Source: Cryptosporangium sp044454545 (GTDB lineage Bacteria > Actinomycetota > Actinomycetes > Mycobacteriales > Cryptosporangiaceae). Taken from it: a DNA stretch of 64,000 nucleotides. The stretch is taken from the NCBI RefSeq assembly GCF_044454545.1, contig NZ_JBITDV010000001.1, forward strand, positions 620,001-684,000, read 5' to 3'. Each line of letters begins with the position of its first letter. Positions within the stretch are counted from its first letter, which is position 1. Position numbers and translations under genes: made by a program. The notes under the pieces were generated by a model. That model saw only the letters and a program-made list of their open reading frames with translations, did no database searches and was not told the DNA's origin. Shown in pieces: positions 43,365 to 52,258 of this stretch.

Positions 43365-44294
43365 ATGTCAGACGCCGCGCTCCAGGAGAAGTTCGACGCC
43401 GTCCTCGCGCACCACGACCGCATCGAACCGCGTGACTGGATGCCCGAGGGCTACCGCAAGACACTCGTGCGGCAGATCGCGCAGCACGCGCACTCGGAGA
43501 TCATCGGCATGCAGCCCGAGGGCAACTGGATCGGTCGTGCGCCGTCGCTGCGTCGCAAGGCGATTCTGCTGGCGAAGGTTCAGGACGAAGCCGGCCACGG
43601 CCTCTACCTCTACTCCGCGTGCGAGACGCTCGGGGTCTCCCGCGACGAACTCGTGGACATGTTGCTGACCGGCAGGCAGAAGTACTCCTCGATCTTCAAC
43701 TACCCGACGTTGTCCTATGCCGACGTCGGGACGATCGGCTGGCTGGTCGACGGCGCCGCGATCTGCAACCAGGTGCCGCTGTGCCGCACGTCGTACGGCC
43801 CGTACGGGCGGGCGATGATCCGCATCTGCAAGGAAGAGTCGTTCCACCAGCGGCAGGGCTACGAGCTGCTGCGCACGATGATGAGCGGCACCGACGCACA
43901 GCGCGAGATGGTGCAGGAATCGGTCGACCGGTTCTGGTGGCCGTCGTTGATGATGTTCGGCCCGCCCGACGTCAGTTCGCCCAACAGTGAGCAGTCGATG
44001 GCCTGGGGCATCAAGCGCAACTCGAACGACGAGCTGCGGCAGAAGTTCGTCGACATGACCGTGCCGCAGGCCGACGCACTCGGCGTCACGATGCCCGATC
44101 CGCAGTTGCGCTGGAACACCGAACGCGGGCACTACGACTTCGGGCAGCCCGACTGGGACGAGCTCACCGCGGTGATCCGCGGCAACGGGCCCTGCAACAC
44201 CCAGCGTCTGGCCCACCGCCGGGCCGCGCACGACGACGGGGCCTGGGTCCGGGACGCCGCGAGCGCGTTCGCCGCCCGGGCCGCCGCCTCGTGA
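43365..44294 (+). CDS. paaA: Phenylacetyl-CoA 1,2-epoxidase, catalytic subunit
   Basis: A 309-residue ferritin-like diiron oxygenase subunit that epoxidises the ring of phenylacetyl-CoA. Two helix pairs carry the iron ligands: QDEAGHGLYLYSACE and KEESFHQRQGYELL. The WWPSLMMFGPPD segment is characteristic of PaaA. ATG 43365 follows GGAGGGG. It begins a tightly overlapped seven-gene operon (paaABCDE, hydratase, thioesterase). Confidence 0.97.
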   Translation: MSDAALQEKFDAVLAHHDRIEPRDWMPEGYRKTLVRQIAQHAHSEIIGMQPEGNWIGRAPSLRRKAILLAKVQDEAGHGLYLYSACETLGVSRDELVDMLLTGRQKYSSIFNYPTLSYADVGTIGWLVDGAAICNQVPLCRTSYGPYGRAMIRICKEESFHQRQGYELLRTMMSGTDAQREMVQESVDRFWWPSLMMFGPPDVSSPNSEQSMAWGIKRNSNDELRQKFVDMTVPQADALGVTMPDPQLRWNTERGHYDFGQPDWDELTAVIRGNGPCNTQRLAHRRAAHDDGAWVRDAASAFAARAAAS

Positions 44295-44584
44295 GCGCCG
44301 ATCGGCGGAACTGGCCGCTGTACGAGGTGTTCGTCCGGGGCAAGCGCGGGTTGAACCACGTGCACGTGGGGTCGCTGCACGCGCCCGACGACACGATGGC
44401 GCTCCGGCACGCGCGTGACGTGTACACCCGCCGCAACGAGGGGGTCAGCGTCTGGGTCGTCCGCGCCGACGCGATCACCGCGTCCAGCCCGGACGAGAAA
44501 GATCCGCTGTTCGCGCCGAGCGGCGACAAGGTCTACCGCCACCCCACGTTCTACGAGATCCCCGCCGACGTTCCCCACATGTGA
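44291..44584 (+). CDS. paaB: Phenylacetyl-CoA epoxidase subunit B
   Basis: A 97-residue small subunit (WPLYEVFVRGKRGLNHVHVGSLHAPDDTMALRHARDVYTRRNEGVSVWVV), bridging component of the PaaABCE complex. GTG 44291 overlaps the paaA stop by 4 nt. Length is typical. Confidence 0.96.
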   Translation: MSADRRNWPLYEVFVRGKRGLNHVHVGSLHAPDDTMALRHARDVYTRRNEGVSVWVVRADAITASSPDEKDPLFAPSGDKVYRHPTFYEIPADVPHM

Positions 44585-44596
44585 GGAGGCACCCCG

Positions 44597-45493
44597 ATGA
44601 ACGACAGCGTCTACGACGGCCTTCTGGACGGTGACTCCTCCCAGTGGGCATTCGGGACCGACTTCGAAGACCCGCTGGCCGGCGTCGACACGACGGTCCC
44701 GCCCGGGGTCGACCCCACCGGGCTCGCCGGCTACTGCCTGATGCTTGCCGACGACGCCCTGATCGCGTCCCAGCGGCTGTCGGAGTGGTGCAGCCGCGCG
44801 CCGGAGCTCGAGGAAGACATCGCGCTCGCGAACATGGCGCTCGACCTGCTCGGCCAGGCCCGCCTGTTGCTCGCCCGTGCCGCGGCGGCCGACCCGGGTG
44901 TGGTGCCCGCACTTCCCGAGGGCTCGCCGGTCCCTCCGGAGGACGCGCTCGCGTTCTTCCGGGACGCCGGGCAGTTCCGCAACGTGCGGCTGGCCGAGGT
45001 GCCGAACGGAGACTTCGCGCACGTCGTCGTCCGCATCCTGCTGTTCTCGAGCGCGCGGCTGGCGGTGTTCCAGCGGCTGCGGGGCAGCCGTGACGCGGTG
45101 CTGGCGGCGGTGGTGGCCAAGGGCGTCAAGGAGCTGACGTACCACCGCGACTGGGCCGGGCGGTGGTTCCTCACGCTCGCGCGGGGCACCGAGGAGTCGG
45201 CGCGGCGGCTGCACGCGGCGCTCGACGAGCTCTGGCCGCTCCAACCCGAGCTGGTGGCGTCGCTGCCTGCGGTCACCGGCGCGCTCGGCGTCGACGGTGA
45301 CGGGCTCCGGGCCGAGGTCGACGTCGTCCTCGATCAGGTCTTCGCGGTCAGCGGTGTCGAGCGCCCGACGCGTGCGCCGCTCGCCGGCGTCGGTGGCCGC
45401 ACCGGCCGGGACGGCCTCCACACCGAGGCGCTCAGCCGTTTGCTGGCCGAGATGCAGGTGGTGGCGCGGGCCCATCCGACGGGGCGCTGGTGA
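44597..45493 (+). CDS. paaC: Phenylacetyl-CoA epoxidase structural subunit C
   Basis: A 298-residue ferritin-like partner of PaaA without an iron site; YCLMLADDALIASQRLSEWCSRAPELEEDIALANMALDLLGQARLLL is the conserved first helix pair and KELTYHRDWAGRWFLTLARGTEES the second. An N-terminal extension of about 38 acidic residues precedes it. GAGGAGG lies upstream of ATG 44597. It forms the structural heterodimer with PaaA. Confidence 0.95.
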   Translation: MNDSVYDGLLDGDSSQWAFGTDFEDPLAGVDTTVPPGVDPTGLAGYCLMLADDALIASQRLSEWCSRAPELEEDIALANMALDLLGQARLLLARAAAADPGVVPALPEGSPVPPEDALAFFRDAGQFRNVRLAEVPNGDFAHVVVRILLFSSARLAVFQRLRGSRDAVLAAVVAKGVKELTYHRDWAGRWFLTLARGTEESARRLHAALDELWPLQPELVASLPAVTGALGVDGDGLRAEVDVVLDQVFAVSGVERPTRAPLAGVGGRTGRDGLHTEALSRLLAEMQVVARAHPTGRW

Positions 45494-46059
45494 CCGCCCC
45501 GGTGCGGCCCGCCGCACCCCCGGACCCGCCCGCCGCGCCCGCCGCGCCCGACGGCGGCGGCGCGGCTGACCGGGCGCGGGCGATCGCGGCGACCGTGCGG
45601 GACCCGGAGATGCCGATGCTCACGCTGGCGGATCTCGGGGTGCTGCGGGCGGTCCGGATCGAGGGTGACGTGGTCGTCGCGTCGATCACTCCGACGTACT
45701 CGGGCTGCCCGGCGATGGCGACGATGCGCGACGACCTGGTGCACCGCCTGACCGACGCCGGGTTCGAGCGAGTCGAGGTCGAAGTCGTGCTCGAACCGGC
45801 CTGGTCCAGCGACTGGATCTCCGCGCGCGGCCGGTCCGCACTCGCCGCGGCCGGCGTCTCCCCGCCCGGCTCGGCCGGACCGGCGAGCCCCGGCGCGCCG
45901 ATTCCGCTCTCGCTCGGCCCGATCCGGCGCGCGCTGCACTGCCCCCGCTGCGGCTCGGCCGACACCCGGCTCGTCTCCGAGTTCGGCGCCACCGCCTGCA
46001 AGGCGCTCTACCGCTGCACGGCGTGCCTGGAGCCGTTCGAACACGTGAAGGAGATCTGA
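45490..46059 (+). CDS. paaD: Epoxidase maturation protein (MIP18 + zinc ribbon)
   Basis: A 189-residue protein: Pro/Ala-rich tail (1-25), a MIP18-type iron-sulfur assembly domain (DPEMPMLTLADLGVLRAVRI, TYSGCPAM with the reactive cysteine) and a C-terminal zinc ribbon (CPRCGSADTRLVSEFGATACKALYRCTAC). It most likely matures the 2Fe-2S centre of PaaE. GTG 45490 overlaps the paaC stop. Confidence 0.94.
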   Translation: MTAPVRPAAPPDPPAAPAAPDGGGAADRARAIAATVRDPEMPMLTLADLGVLRAVRIEGDVVVASITPTYSGCPAMATMRDDLVHRLTDAGFERVEVEVVLEPAWSSDWISARGRSALAAAGVSPPGSAGPASPGAPIPLSLGPIRRALHCPRCGSADTRLVSEFGATACKALYRCTACLEPFEHVKEI

Positions 46060-47165
46060 TGGCCGCCACCACCGCCGGCACGGCTGCCTCGTCCGCGCGC
46101 GGGGCGGCTCGCCGCTCGGGAGGCTTCCACCGGTTGACGGTCTCGGACGTCGAGCGGCTGTGTGACGACGCCGTGGCGGTCTCGTTCGCGGTCCCGGCCG
46201 AGCTCCGGGACGCGTACTCGTTCCGGGCCGGTCAGTCGCTGACGCTCCGGCGGACGATCGAGGGCCGGGAGGAGCGCCGCTCGTACTCGATCTGCGCGGC
46301 GGTCGGTGAGGCGCCCCGGATCGGCGTCCGCGAGATTCCCGCCGGTCTGTTCTCGTCCTGGCTGGTCCACGACGTGCGCCCCGGCACGGCGATCGAGGTC
46401 CAGACCCCGACCGGCGCCTGGCACGCCGATCCGTCCCTCGGTGAACGCCACCTCTGCATCGCGGCCGGCTCCGGCATCACGCCACTGCTCTCGGTCGCGA
46501 CGACCGTCCTCACGAACCCCGCGGCGCACGTGTCGCTGCTCTACGGCAACCGCACCAGCCGCACGGTGATGTTCGCCGACGAGCTCGGCGACCTGAAGAA
46601 CCGCTACGGCCCCCGCTTCCAGGTGGCCCACGTCCTCTCCCGCGAACCCCGCGACGTCGAACTGTTCTCCGGCCGCCTCGACCGCGACCGGCTGCGCCGG
46701 ATCCTCACCGACGTGGTACCGGTCGAGACCTACGACCACGTCTGGCTCTGCGGCCCGCTCGCCCTGGTCGAGGACGCGCGGGCCGTGCTGGCCGAGTGCG
46801 GTGTCCCGCCGCGGAGCGTCCACGTGGAGCTTTTTTATGTGGACGCGCCACCGCCGCGACCCCGGCGGACGACGGACGCGGTGGGCGTGACGACCGCTCT
46901 CACGACGGTGCTCGACGGCCTGCGGACGACCGCCGCGGTGCCGCGCGGCACCTCGATCCTGGAGGGGGCGCAAACGACCCGCGGCGATCTGCCGTTCGCC
47001 TGCAAGGGCGGGGTGTGCGGGACGTGCCGGGCGCGGGTCCGCGAGGGTGAGACCGACATGCGCCGCAACTACGCGCTCGAACCGGCCGAGGTGGCGGCCG
47101 GGTTCGTGCTCACGTGTCAGACGTTTCCGGTCAGCGCGGCGGTCACGGCGGACTTCGATGCCTGA
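46059..47165 (+). CDS. paaE: Phenylacetyl-CoA epoxidase reductase subunit
   Basis: A 368-residue electron-transfer subunit: FAD-binding domain (RSYSIC), NAD(P)-binding part (IAAGSGITPLLS and WLCGP), then a plant-type 2Fe-2S ferredoxin with CKGGVCGTCRARV and a fourth cysteine in LTCQT. It passes electrons from NADPH to the PaaA diiron centre. ATG 46059 shares one base with the paaD stop and has AAGGAG upstream. A six-T run at 46831-46836, with rare codons CTT-TTT-TAT, marks the junction between the reductase and ferredoxin halves and stands out from the GC-rich background. Confidence 0.96.
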   Translation: MAATTAGTAASSARGAARRSGGFHRLTVSDVERLCDDAVAVSFAVPAELRDAYSFRAGQSLTLRRTIEGREERRSYSICAAVGEAPRIGVREIPAGLFSSWLVHDVRPGTAIEVQTPTGAWHADPSLGERHLCIAAGSGITPLLSVATTVLTNPAAHVSLLYGNRTSRTVMFADELGDLKNRYGPRFQVAHVLSREPRDVELFSGRLDRDRLRRILTDVVPVETYDHVWLCGPLALVEDARAVLAECGVPPRSVHVELFYVDAPPPRPRRTTDAVGVTTALTTVLDGLRTTAAVPRGTSILEGAQTTRGDLPFACKGGVCGTCRARVREGETDMRRNYALEPAEVAAGFVLTCQTFPVSAAVTADFDA

Positions 47166-47907
47166 CCCCGAGGTGTTGCTGGTCGAGGAGGGCGCCGATC
47201 GGGTCGTCTGGCGGCTCAACCGGCCCGAGCGGCGCAACGCGATCGACCAGGAGCTGGCGTCGGCCCTGCACGAGGCCTGCGCGGACGCCGAGCGGGATCC
47301 GCGCGTCGTGCTGATCGTCGGCGCCGGGGGCACGTTCGCGGCCGGGGCCGACATCGGCCAGTTGCGGGATCGACGCCGTGACGACGCGCTCCGGGGCATC
47401 AACTCGACGCTGTTCGACCGGATCCACCGGCTGCCGATGCCGACGATCGCGCTGATCGACGGCTACGCGCTCGGCGGCGGAGCGGAACTCGCGTACGCGT
47501 GCGACTTCCGGATCGGGACGCCGTCGGCACGGATCGGGAACCCGGAGACGGGGCTGGGCATCCTGGCCGCCGCCGGGGCGGCCTGGCGGTTGGCGGCCCT
47601 GGTCGGTGAACCACTCGCGAAAGAGATCCTGCTGGCCGGACGGATCCTCACCGCCGACGAGGCTCGAGCCGTGCGGTTGCTGAACGAGCTGGTGGAACCG
47701 TCCGACCTGGAGGCGGCCGGAGACCGGCTCGCGGATCGGATCACCGCGAACGCGCCGCTCGCGACGCGGCTGACGAAGGCGGTGTTCGCGGCTCCTCCGG
47801 GCGCGCATCCGTTCGTCGACGACCTGGCGCAGGCGGTGCTGTTCGAGACCGACGAGAAGCGGACGCGGATGACCGCGTTCCTCGAACGGAAGGATCGGAC
47901 GCGATGA
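47158..47907 (+). CDS. Enoyl-CoA hydratase (PaaF-like)
   Basis: A 249-residue crotonase with both catalytic glutamates (GGGAELAYACD and NPETGLGI), so a true hydratase is expected. In the paa pathway this fits 2,3-dehydroadipyl-CoA hydration (PaaF). ATG 47158 overlaps the paaE stop by 8 nt. It has the oxyanion sequence FAAGADIGQL. The 3-hydroxyacyl-CoA dehydrogenase and thiolase (PaaH, PaaJ) are not in the window. Confidence 0.9.
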   Translation: MPDPEVLLVEEGADRVVWRLNRPERRNAIDQELASALHEACADAERDPRVVLIVGAGGTFAAGADIGQLRDRRRDDALRGINSTLFDRIHRLPMPTIALIDGYALGGGAELAYACDFRIGTPSARIGNPETGLGILAAAGAAWRLAALVGEPLAKEILLAGRILTADEARAVRLLNELVEPSDLEAAGDRLADRITANAPLATRLTKAVFAAPPGAHPFVDDLAQAVLFETDEKRTRMTAFLERKDRTR

Positions 47908-47965
47908 GCGTGCCCGCCCCACCCGCCGGTCACCTGGGGCGCACGACCGGGGACAGGATCTCCAC

Positions 47966-48451
47966 GTGGTGAGCGTCGCGGGCGAGCCCCGGGCGGATCG
48001 CGCCACCGGGTCACCGGACGAGATCGCGCGGCGGAGTGCGGACGTGATGCTGGCCGCGGACGCCGCGAGCCGGGGCCTCGGGATGGTGCTGGAGCGGGTC
48101 GGACCGGGCACCGCGGAGGTGTCGATGCTGGTCCGGCCGGACATGACGAACGGCTGGGAGCTGTGTCACGGCGGTCTGATCGCGACGCTGGCCGACAGCG
48201 CGTTCGCGGTGGCGTGCAACTCGTACGGCGAGGTGACGGTGGCGGCCGGGTTCGACGTGACGTTCCTGGAGTCCGGGCGGGCCGGCGACGAGCTGCTGGC
48301 GCGGGCGCAGGAGCGGGCCCGCCGCGGCCGCTCGGGAATCTACGACGTCACGGTGTTCCGGCGCGGCCCGGACGGCGAGCCCGGCGACGTGGTCGCCGAG
48401 TTCCGCGGCCGCAGCCGCTCGCTCGGCCGCCCGATCCCCGGTCTCGCGTGA
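47966..48451 (+). CDS. paaI: Hotdog-fold thioesterase (PaaI)
   Basis: A 161-residue hotdog-fold acyl-CoA thioesterase. NGWELCHGGLIATLADSAFAVACNS is the PaaI signature, with the HGG turn and catalytic acid in ADSAFA; YGEVTVAAGFDVTFLESGRAGDELLA forms the next strands. It would release CoA from dead-end hydroxyphenylacetyl-CoA. Start is GTG 47966 or 47969; the 58 nt before it contain a 22-codon overlapping frame (47904-47972) that may couple translation. Confidence 0.9.
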   Translation: MVSVAGEPRADRATGSPDEIARRSADVMLAADAASRGLGMVLERVGPGTAEVSMLVRPDMTNGWELCHGGLIATLADSAFAVACNSYGEVTVAAGFDVTFLESGRAGDELLARAQERARRGRSGIYDVTVFRRGPDGEPGDVVAEFRGRSRSLGRPIPGLA

Positions 48452-48462
48452 AGTCGTGAGGA

Positions 48463-48494
48463 CGGAGACGGCGGTGCGCGCGAGGCCGTCTCCG
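48463..48494. terminator. Hairpin ending the paa operon
   Basis: Perfect 10-bp stem CGGAGACGGC / GCCGTCTCCG with a 12-nt loop, 11 nt past the thioesterase stop, between convergent operons (paa and the E2 gene). Confidence 0.55.
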
Positions 48495-48572
48495 CGGCGC
48501 GGTGCCGGGTCGGGCTGCTGAGCAGCGGGGTGCTCCGCAGCCCGGGGTCCGCCGCACGTTCGCGGGCCGGTG

Positions 48573-50066
48573 CTAGAGGCGGGCCACGGCTGCGGCCGGG
48601 TTCTCGATCGCGTCGGCGACGCGGCGGAGGAACCCGGCCGCGGTCGCGCCGTCGCAGACGCGGTGGTCGAAGACGAGGCTGAGAGTCGCGATCCGGCGGG
48701 GAACGACCGCGCCGTCGACGATCCACGGGCGAGCGAGAATGCGGCCGATCGCGAGCATCCCCACCTGCGGCGGGACGAGGATCGGCGTGCTGCCGTCGAC
48801 GTCGAAGGCGCCGTAGTTGTTCAGCGTGAACGTCCCGTTCGCGGGAGTGGCGATCCCGTCCCGGGCGGCGTCGGTGAGGCGGCGGATCTCGGTGTCGAGG
48901 CCGGTCGTGGTGAGGGTTTCCGCGTTCGGGATCGTCGGGACGACCAGGCCGCGGCTGCCCTGGACCGCGAGGCCGAGGCCGACGTGCGGCTGGTGGACGA
49001 TTTCGCGACGGTCGGCGTCGAACTGGGCGTTGAAGACCGGGAAGTCGCGGAGCGCGGCGACCGTGAAGCGAGCGAGGTAGGCGATGAGCCCCGGGCCGGG
49101 GCGCAGGCCGTCGCGGAGTGCGACGAGCGGGGTCGCGTCGACGTCGGCCCAGAGCGTGACTTCCGGGATCTCGCGCCGGCTCCGCTCGTACACCGCCGCG
49201 GCCGCTGCCGCCCGAGCCGTCAGAGGAACCCGCGCTGCGGCGCCGGCTTCCGGAGGTCCGGCACCCTCGCCGTCCTGGCGCGCGCCGCCCGCGGGGCCTC
49301 CGGATCCGTTCGGCGCCGGGACGCGGCCGTTGGGGGCCGTGCGGCGGGGAGCGGGGGGACCCGGGTTCGCGGCGGCGCGTTCGACGTCCGTGCGCAGGAT
49401 CAGGCCACCGTGCCCGGTGCCTCGGACGTCCCGGACGTCCACGCCCCATTCGCGGGCCAGCCTCCGCACGAGCGGCGACACCACCCGCAGCCCCGCGCCG
49501 GCCCCTGCCCCCTCGGCCCCGACGCCCGGCGCCCCGGCCCCACTGCCCGGAGCCGCGGCCGGCTCGCCCGGCGCCGCGGCGCCGCGGCGCGGCCCCGGCG
49601 ACGTCGACCGGGGACGGCGGTGACGACGCGGTCCGGACGACGCCCCGGTTCCGTAGCCGATCAAGACCGCCCCCGATCCGGCCCGCTCCTCTTCCCGGTA
49701 CACCTCCCCCACCGCGGACCCACCCCCGTCAGGCAAACCCCCGCCCGCCCCGGACGCATCCGCCTGCGGCTCGCCCGCGGAGGGGGCCGGCCCGCCGACG
49801 GCCGACGGCCCGTCCGCGGGCACCTCGGCCACCGACAACAGCGGCCGCCCGACGCCCAGCGTCTCGCCGACCGCCGCGTATACCTCGGTCACCACACCCG
49901 CGAACGGCGTCGGCAGCTCCACCGTCGCCTTCGCGGTCTCCACCTCGACCACCGCCTGGTCGACGCCCACCGCCTCCCCCGGCGCCACCAGCCACCGCAC
50001 GACCTCGGCCTCGGTCAGGCCCTCTCCGAGGTCCGGCAGCAGGAACGTCTGCGCGGCGGCGGTCAC
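48573..50066 (-). CDS. bkdC: Dihydrolipoamide acyltransferase (E2) of branched-chain 2-oxoacid dehydrogenase
   Basis: A 497-residue E2: lipoyl domain with the modified lysine in VETAKATVE (Lys46), a long Pro/Ala/Gly linker, a peripheral-subunit-binding domain (VVSPLVRRLAREWGVDVRDVRGTGHGGLI) and a catalytic domain ending with the active-site FDHRVCDG (His468). GTG 50066 overlaps the E1 beta stop by 4 nt. One lipoyl domain and the neighbouring Lrp gene favour the branched-chain over the pyruvate complex. E3 is not in the window. Confidence 0.9.
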   Translation of the reverse strand: MTAAAQTFLLPDLGEGLTEAEVVRWLVAPGEAVGVDQAVVEVETAKATVELPTPFAGVVTEVYAAVGETLGVGRPLLSVAEVPADGPSAVGGPAPSAGEPQADASGAGGGLPDGGGSAVGEVYREEERAGSGAVLIGYGTGASSGPRRHRRPRSTSPGPRRGAAAPGEPAAAPGSGAGAPGVGAEGAGAGAGLRVVSPLVRRLAREWGVDVRDVRGTGHGGLILRTDVERAAANPGPPAPRRTAPNGRVPAPNGSGGPAGGARQDGEGAGPPEAGAAARVPLTARAAAAAAVYERSRREIPEVTLWADVDATPLVALRDGLRPGPGLIAYLARFTVAALRDFPVFNAQFDADRREIVHQPHVGLGLAVQGSRGLVVPTIPNAETLTTTGLDTEIRRLTDAARDGIATPANGTFTLNNYGAFDVDGSTPILVPPQVGMLAIGRILARPWIVDGAVVPRRIATLSLVFDHRVCDGATAAGFLRRVADAIENPAAAVARL

Positions 50067-51043
50067 AGCCCCTCCCACTGCAGGTCGTCGACCGCGTCCA
50101 GCACCCGGTCGACGCTCGGCAGATGGAACTTCTCGTACGCCGGGGGCGGGAACGGTATGTCCAATCCGGTCACCCGCCGCACCGGGGCCGCCAGTGCCGG
50201 GAAGCATCGTTCGGTCACCCGGGCGGCGATCTCCGCCGCGACGCTCGCGAACCCCGCGGCCTCGGCGACGACCACGGCCCGGCCGGTCCGCGCGACCGAC
50301 GCGCACACGGTCTCGTCGTCGAACGGCACCAGCGTCCGCAGGTCGACGACCTCCAGCGACCGCCCTTCGGCCGCCGCCACCTCCGCGGCCGAGAGCGCCA
50401 CCGGCACCGAGGGCCCGTACGCGATCAGCGTCGCGTCCGTTCCCTCGCGGCGGACCACGGCCCGCCCCACCGGCGGCACCTCGAGAGCGGAATCGATCTC
50501 CTCCGTCGTCCAGTAGAGCTTCTTGGGCTCGAGGAAGACGACGGGGTCCGACCGTCGCAACGCGAGGCGGAGCAGTCCGTACGCGTCGGCGACCGACGAC
50601 GGGGTGAAGACCTCCAGCCCCGGAGTGTGGGCGTAGTACGCCTCGGACGAGTCGCAGTGGTGTTCGACCCCGCCGATCCCGCCGCCGTACGGGATGCGCA
50701 GCACGATCGGCAGCGTGACCGCGCCCGACGTGCGGTTCCGCATCTTGGCGACGTGGCTGATGATCTGCTCGAACGCGGGATAGGCGAACGCGTCGAACTG
50801 CATCTCGACGACCGGCCGGAAGCCGTTCATCGCCATGCCGACCGCCATCCCGACGATCCCGGACTCGGCCAGCGGCGTGTCGAAGCACCGCGACTCGCCG
50901 AACTCCGCGGCGAGCCCGTCGGTCACCCGGAAGACCCCGCCGAGGCGGCCGACGTCCTCGCCGAACATCACGACGCTCTCGTCGGACGTCATCGCGTCCC
51001 GCAGCGCGCGGTTCACGGCACCGGCCATCGTGAGTTTCTCCAT
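50063..51043 (-). CDS. bkdB: 2-oxoacid dehydrogenase E1 beta subunit
   Basis: A 326-residue transketolase-like subunit (NRALRDAMTSDESVVMFGEDVGRLGGVFRVTDGL; EQIISHVAKMRNRTSGAVTLPIVLRIPYGGG, HHCDSSEAYYAHTPGLEVFTPSSVADAYGLL). It pairs with E1 alpha to bind thiamine diphosphate. ATG 51043 shares one base with the E1 alpha stop. Length matches BkdB/PdhB. Confidence 0.93.
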   Translation of the reverse strand: MEKLTMAGAVNRALRDAMTSDESVVMFGEDVGRLGGVFRVTDGLAAEFGESRCFDTPLAESGIVGMAVGMAMNGFRPVVEMQFDAFAYPAFEQIISHVAKMRNRTSGAVTLPIVLRIPYGGGIGGVEHHCDSSEAYYAHTPGLEVFTPSSVADAYGLLRLALRRSDPVVFLEPKKLYWTTEEIDSALEVPPVGRAVVRREGTDATLIAYGPSVPVALSAAEVAAAEGRSLEVVDLRTLVPFDDETVCASVARTGRAVVVAEAAGFASVAAEIAARVTERCFPALAAPVRRVTGLDIPFPPPAYEKFHLPSVDRVLDAVDDLQWEGL

Positions 51044-52128
51044 CAGACGTCGACCTCCCGGCTCAGCTCGTCCCGCACGAGTGCGGCCTGCTCCCTCAGC
51101 TGCGGTGTCGGTTCCGCGAAGACGTGGGCGAACATCAGCGACGCGTCCGGCTTCGGGGCGGTCGAGGCGCGCACCGCCGCGGCCACCCGTTCGGCCTCGG
51201 TGTCGAACGCGACCTGCGCCGCGTCGTCCAGCGACCCCGCGGCCCGCAGGTACGCCGCGAGCCGGGTCAGCGGGTCGCGGGACACCCACGCGTCCACCTC
51301 GGCCGCCGACCGGTAGCGACCGTCGTCGTCCGCGTTCGTGTGGGCCTGCATGCGGTAGGTGTGCGCTTCGACGAGCTGCGGCCCCTCACCGGCCCGCGCC
51401 CGCGCGACCGCGGAACCCAGCACGGCGAGCAGCGCGGCGGCGTCGTTGCCGTCGACCCGCTCGCCCGGCATCCCGAACCCGATGCCCTTGTGCGCCAGCG
51501 ACGGCGCCGCGGTCTGACGGGCCAGCGGCACCGAGATCGCGTACTCGTTGTTCTGCACCAGGAACACCACCGGCGCGGCGAAGACCGCGGCGAAGTTCAG
51601 CGCCTCGGCGAAGTCGCCCTCGCTGGTGGCGCCGTCGCCGCACAGCGCGAGCACCACGGTCGGCTCGTGGCGCAACCGCGCCGCGTGGGCCACGCCGACC
51701 GCGTGCAGCAGCTGCGTGGCCAGCGGCGTCGCCTGCGGCGCCACCCGGTGGCGGTAGGGGTCGTAGCCGCAGTGCCAGTCGCCGCGGAAGAGCGCCAGCG
51801 CCTCGACCGGGTCGACCCCGCGGGCGACGACCGCAACCGCGTCGCGGTAGGTCGGAAACAGCCAATCGCCGGTGTCGAGCACCTGCGCGGCGGCGATCTG
51901 GCAGGCCTCCTGCCCGGCCGAGGACGGGTAGACCGCCAACCGCCCCTGCCGGACCAGCGCGTACGCCTGCTCGTTGAACCTCCGTCCGAGGACGAGCGCA
52001 CCATAGGCGCGCACCAGGTCCACTGCTTCCGGCATGCGGACGCGTTCCCGCTCGACCGCCTTTCCGTGGACGTCGATCAGCTGGACGGGTTCGGCCGAAG
52101 GCAACAAGTGAGCGGGATCACGTGTCAT
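51043..52128 (-). CDS. bkdA: 2-oxoacid dehydrogenase E1 alpha subunit
   Basis: A 361-residue E1 alpha with the thiamine diphosphate motif GDGATSEGDFAEALNFAAVFAAPVVFLVQNN and the catalytic histidine region in HRVAPQATPLATQ; YPSSAGQEACQIAAAQVL is the usual entry segment. Decarboxylates a 2-oxo acid and loads the lipoyl group of E2. ATG 52128 is the first good start; the ribosome site is weak. Divergent from an Lrp gene (130 nt), the arrangement seen for bkd operons in actinomycetes. Confidence 0.92.
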   Translation of the reverse strand: MTRDPAHLLPSAEPVQLIDVHGKAVERERVRMPEAVDLVRAYGALVLGRRFNEQAYALVRQGRLAVYPSSAGQEACQIAAAQVLDTGDWLFPTYRDAVAVVARGVDPVEALALFRGDWHCGYDPYRHRVAPQATPLATQLLHAVGVAHAARLRHEPTVVLALCGDGATSEGDFAEALNFAAVFAAPVVFLVQNNEYAISVPLARQTAAPSLAHKGIGFGMPGERVDGNDAAALLAVLGSAVARARAGEGPQLVEAHTYRMQAHTNADDDGRYRSAAEVDAWVSRDPLTRLAAYLRAAGSLDDAAQVAFDTEAERVAAAVRASTAPKPDASLMFAHVFAEPTPQLREQAALVRDELSREVDV

Positions 52129-52258
52129 GAATAGATGCTCTACTCGGAGCCATTCGCACGGGGAAGTGGCGCTCGATGCGAGAAAATGTCGTCCCGTGTC
52201 GCGTTCTGGAGCACCGAACGTCCAGGAGCCGGGCGTATGGGAAGGGGGCGGGAGACAC

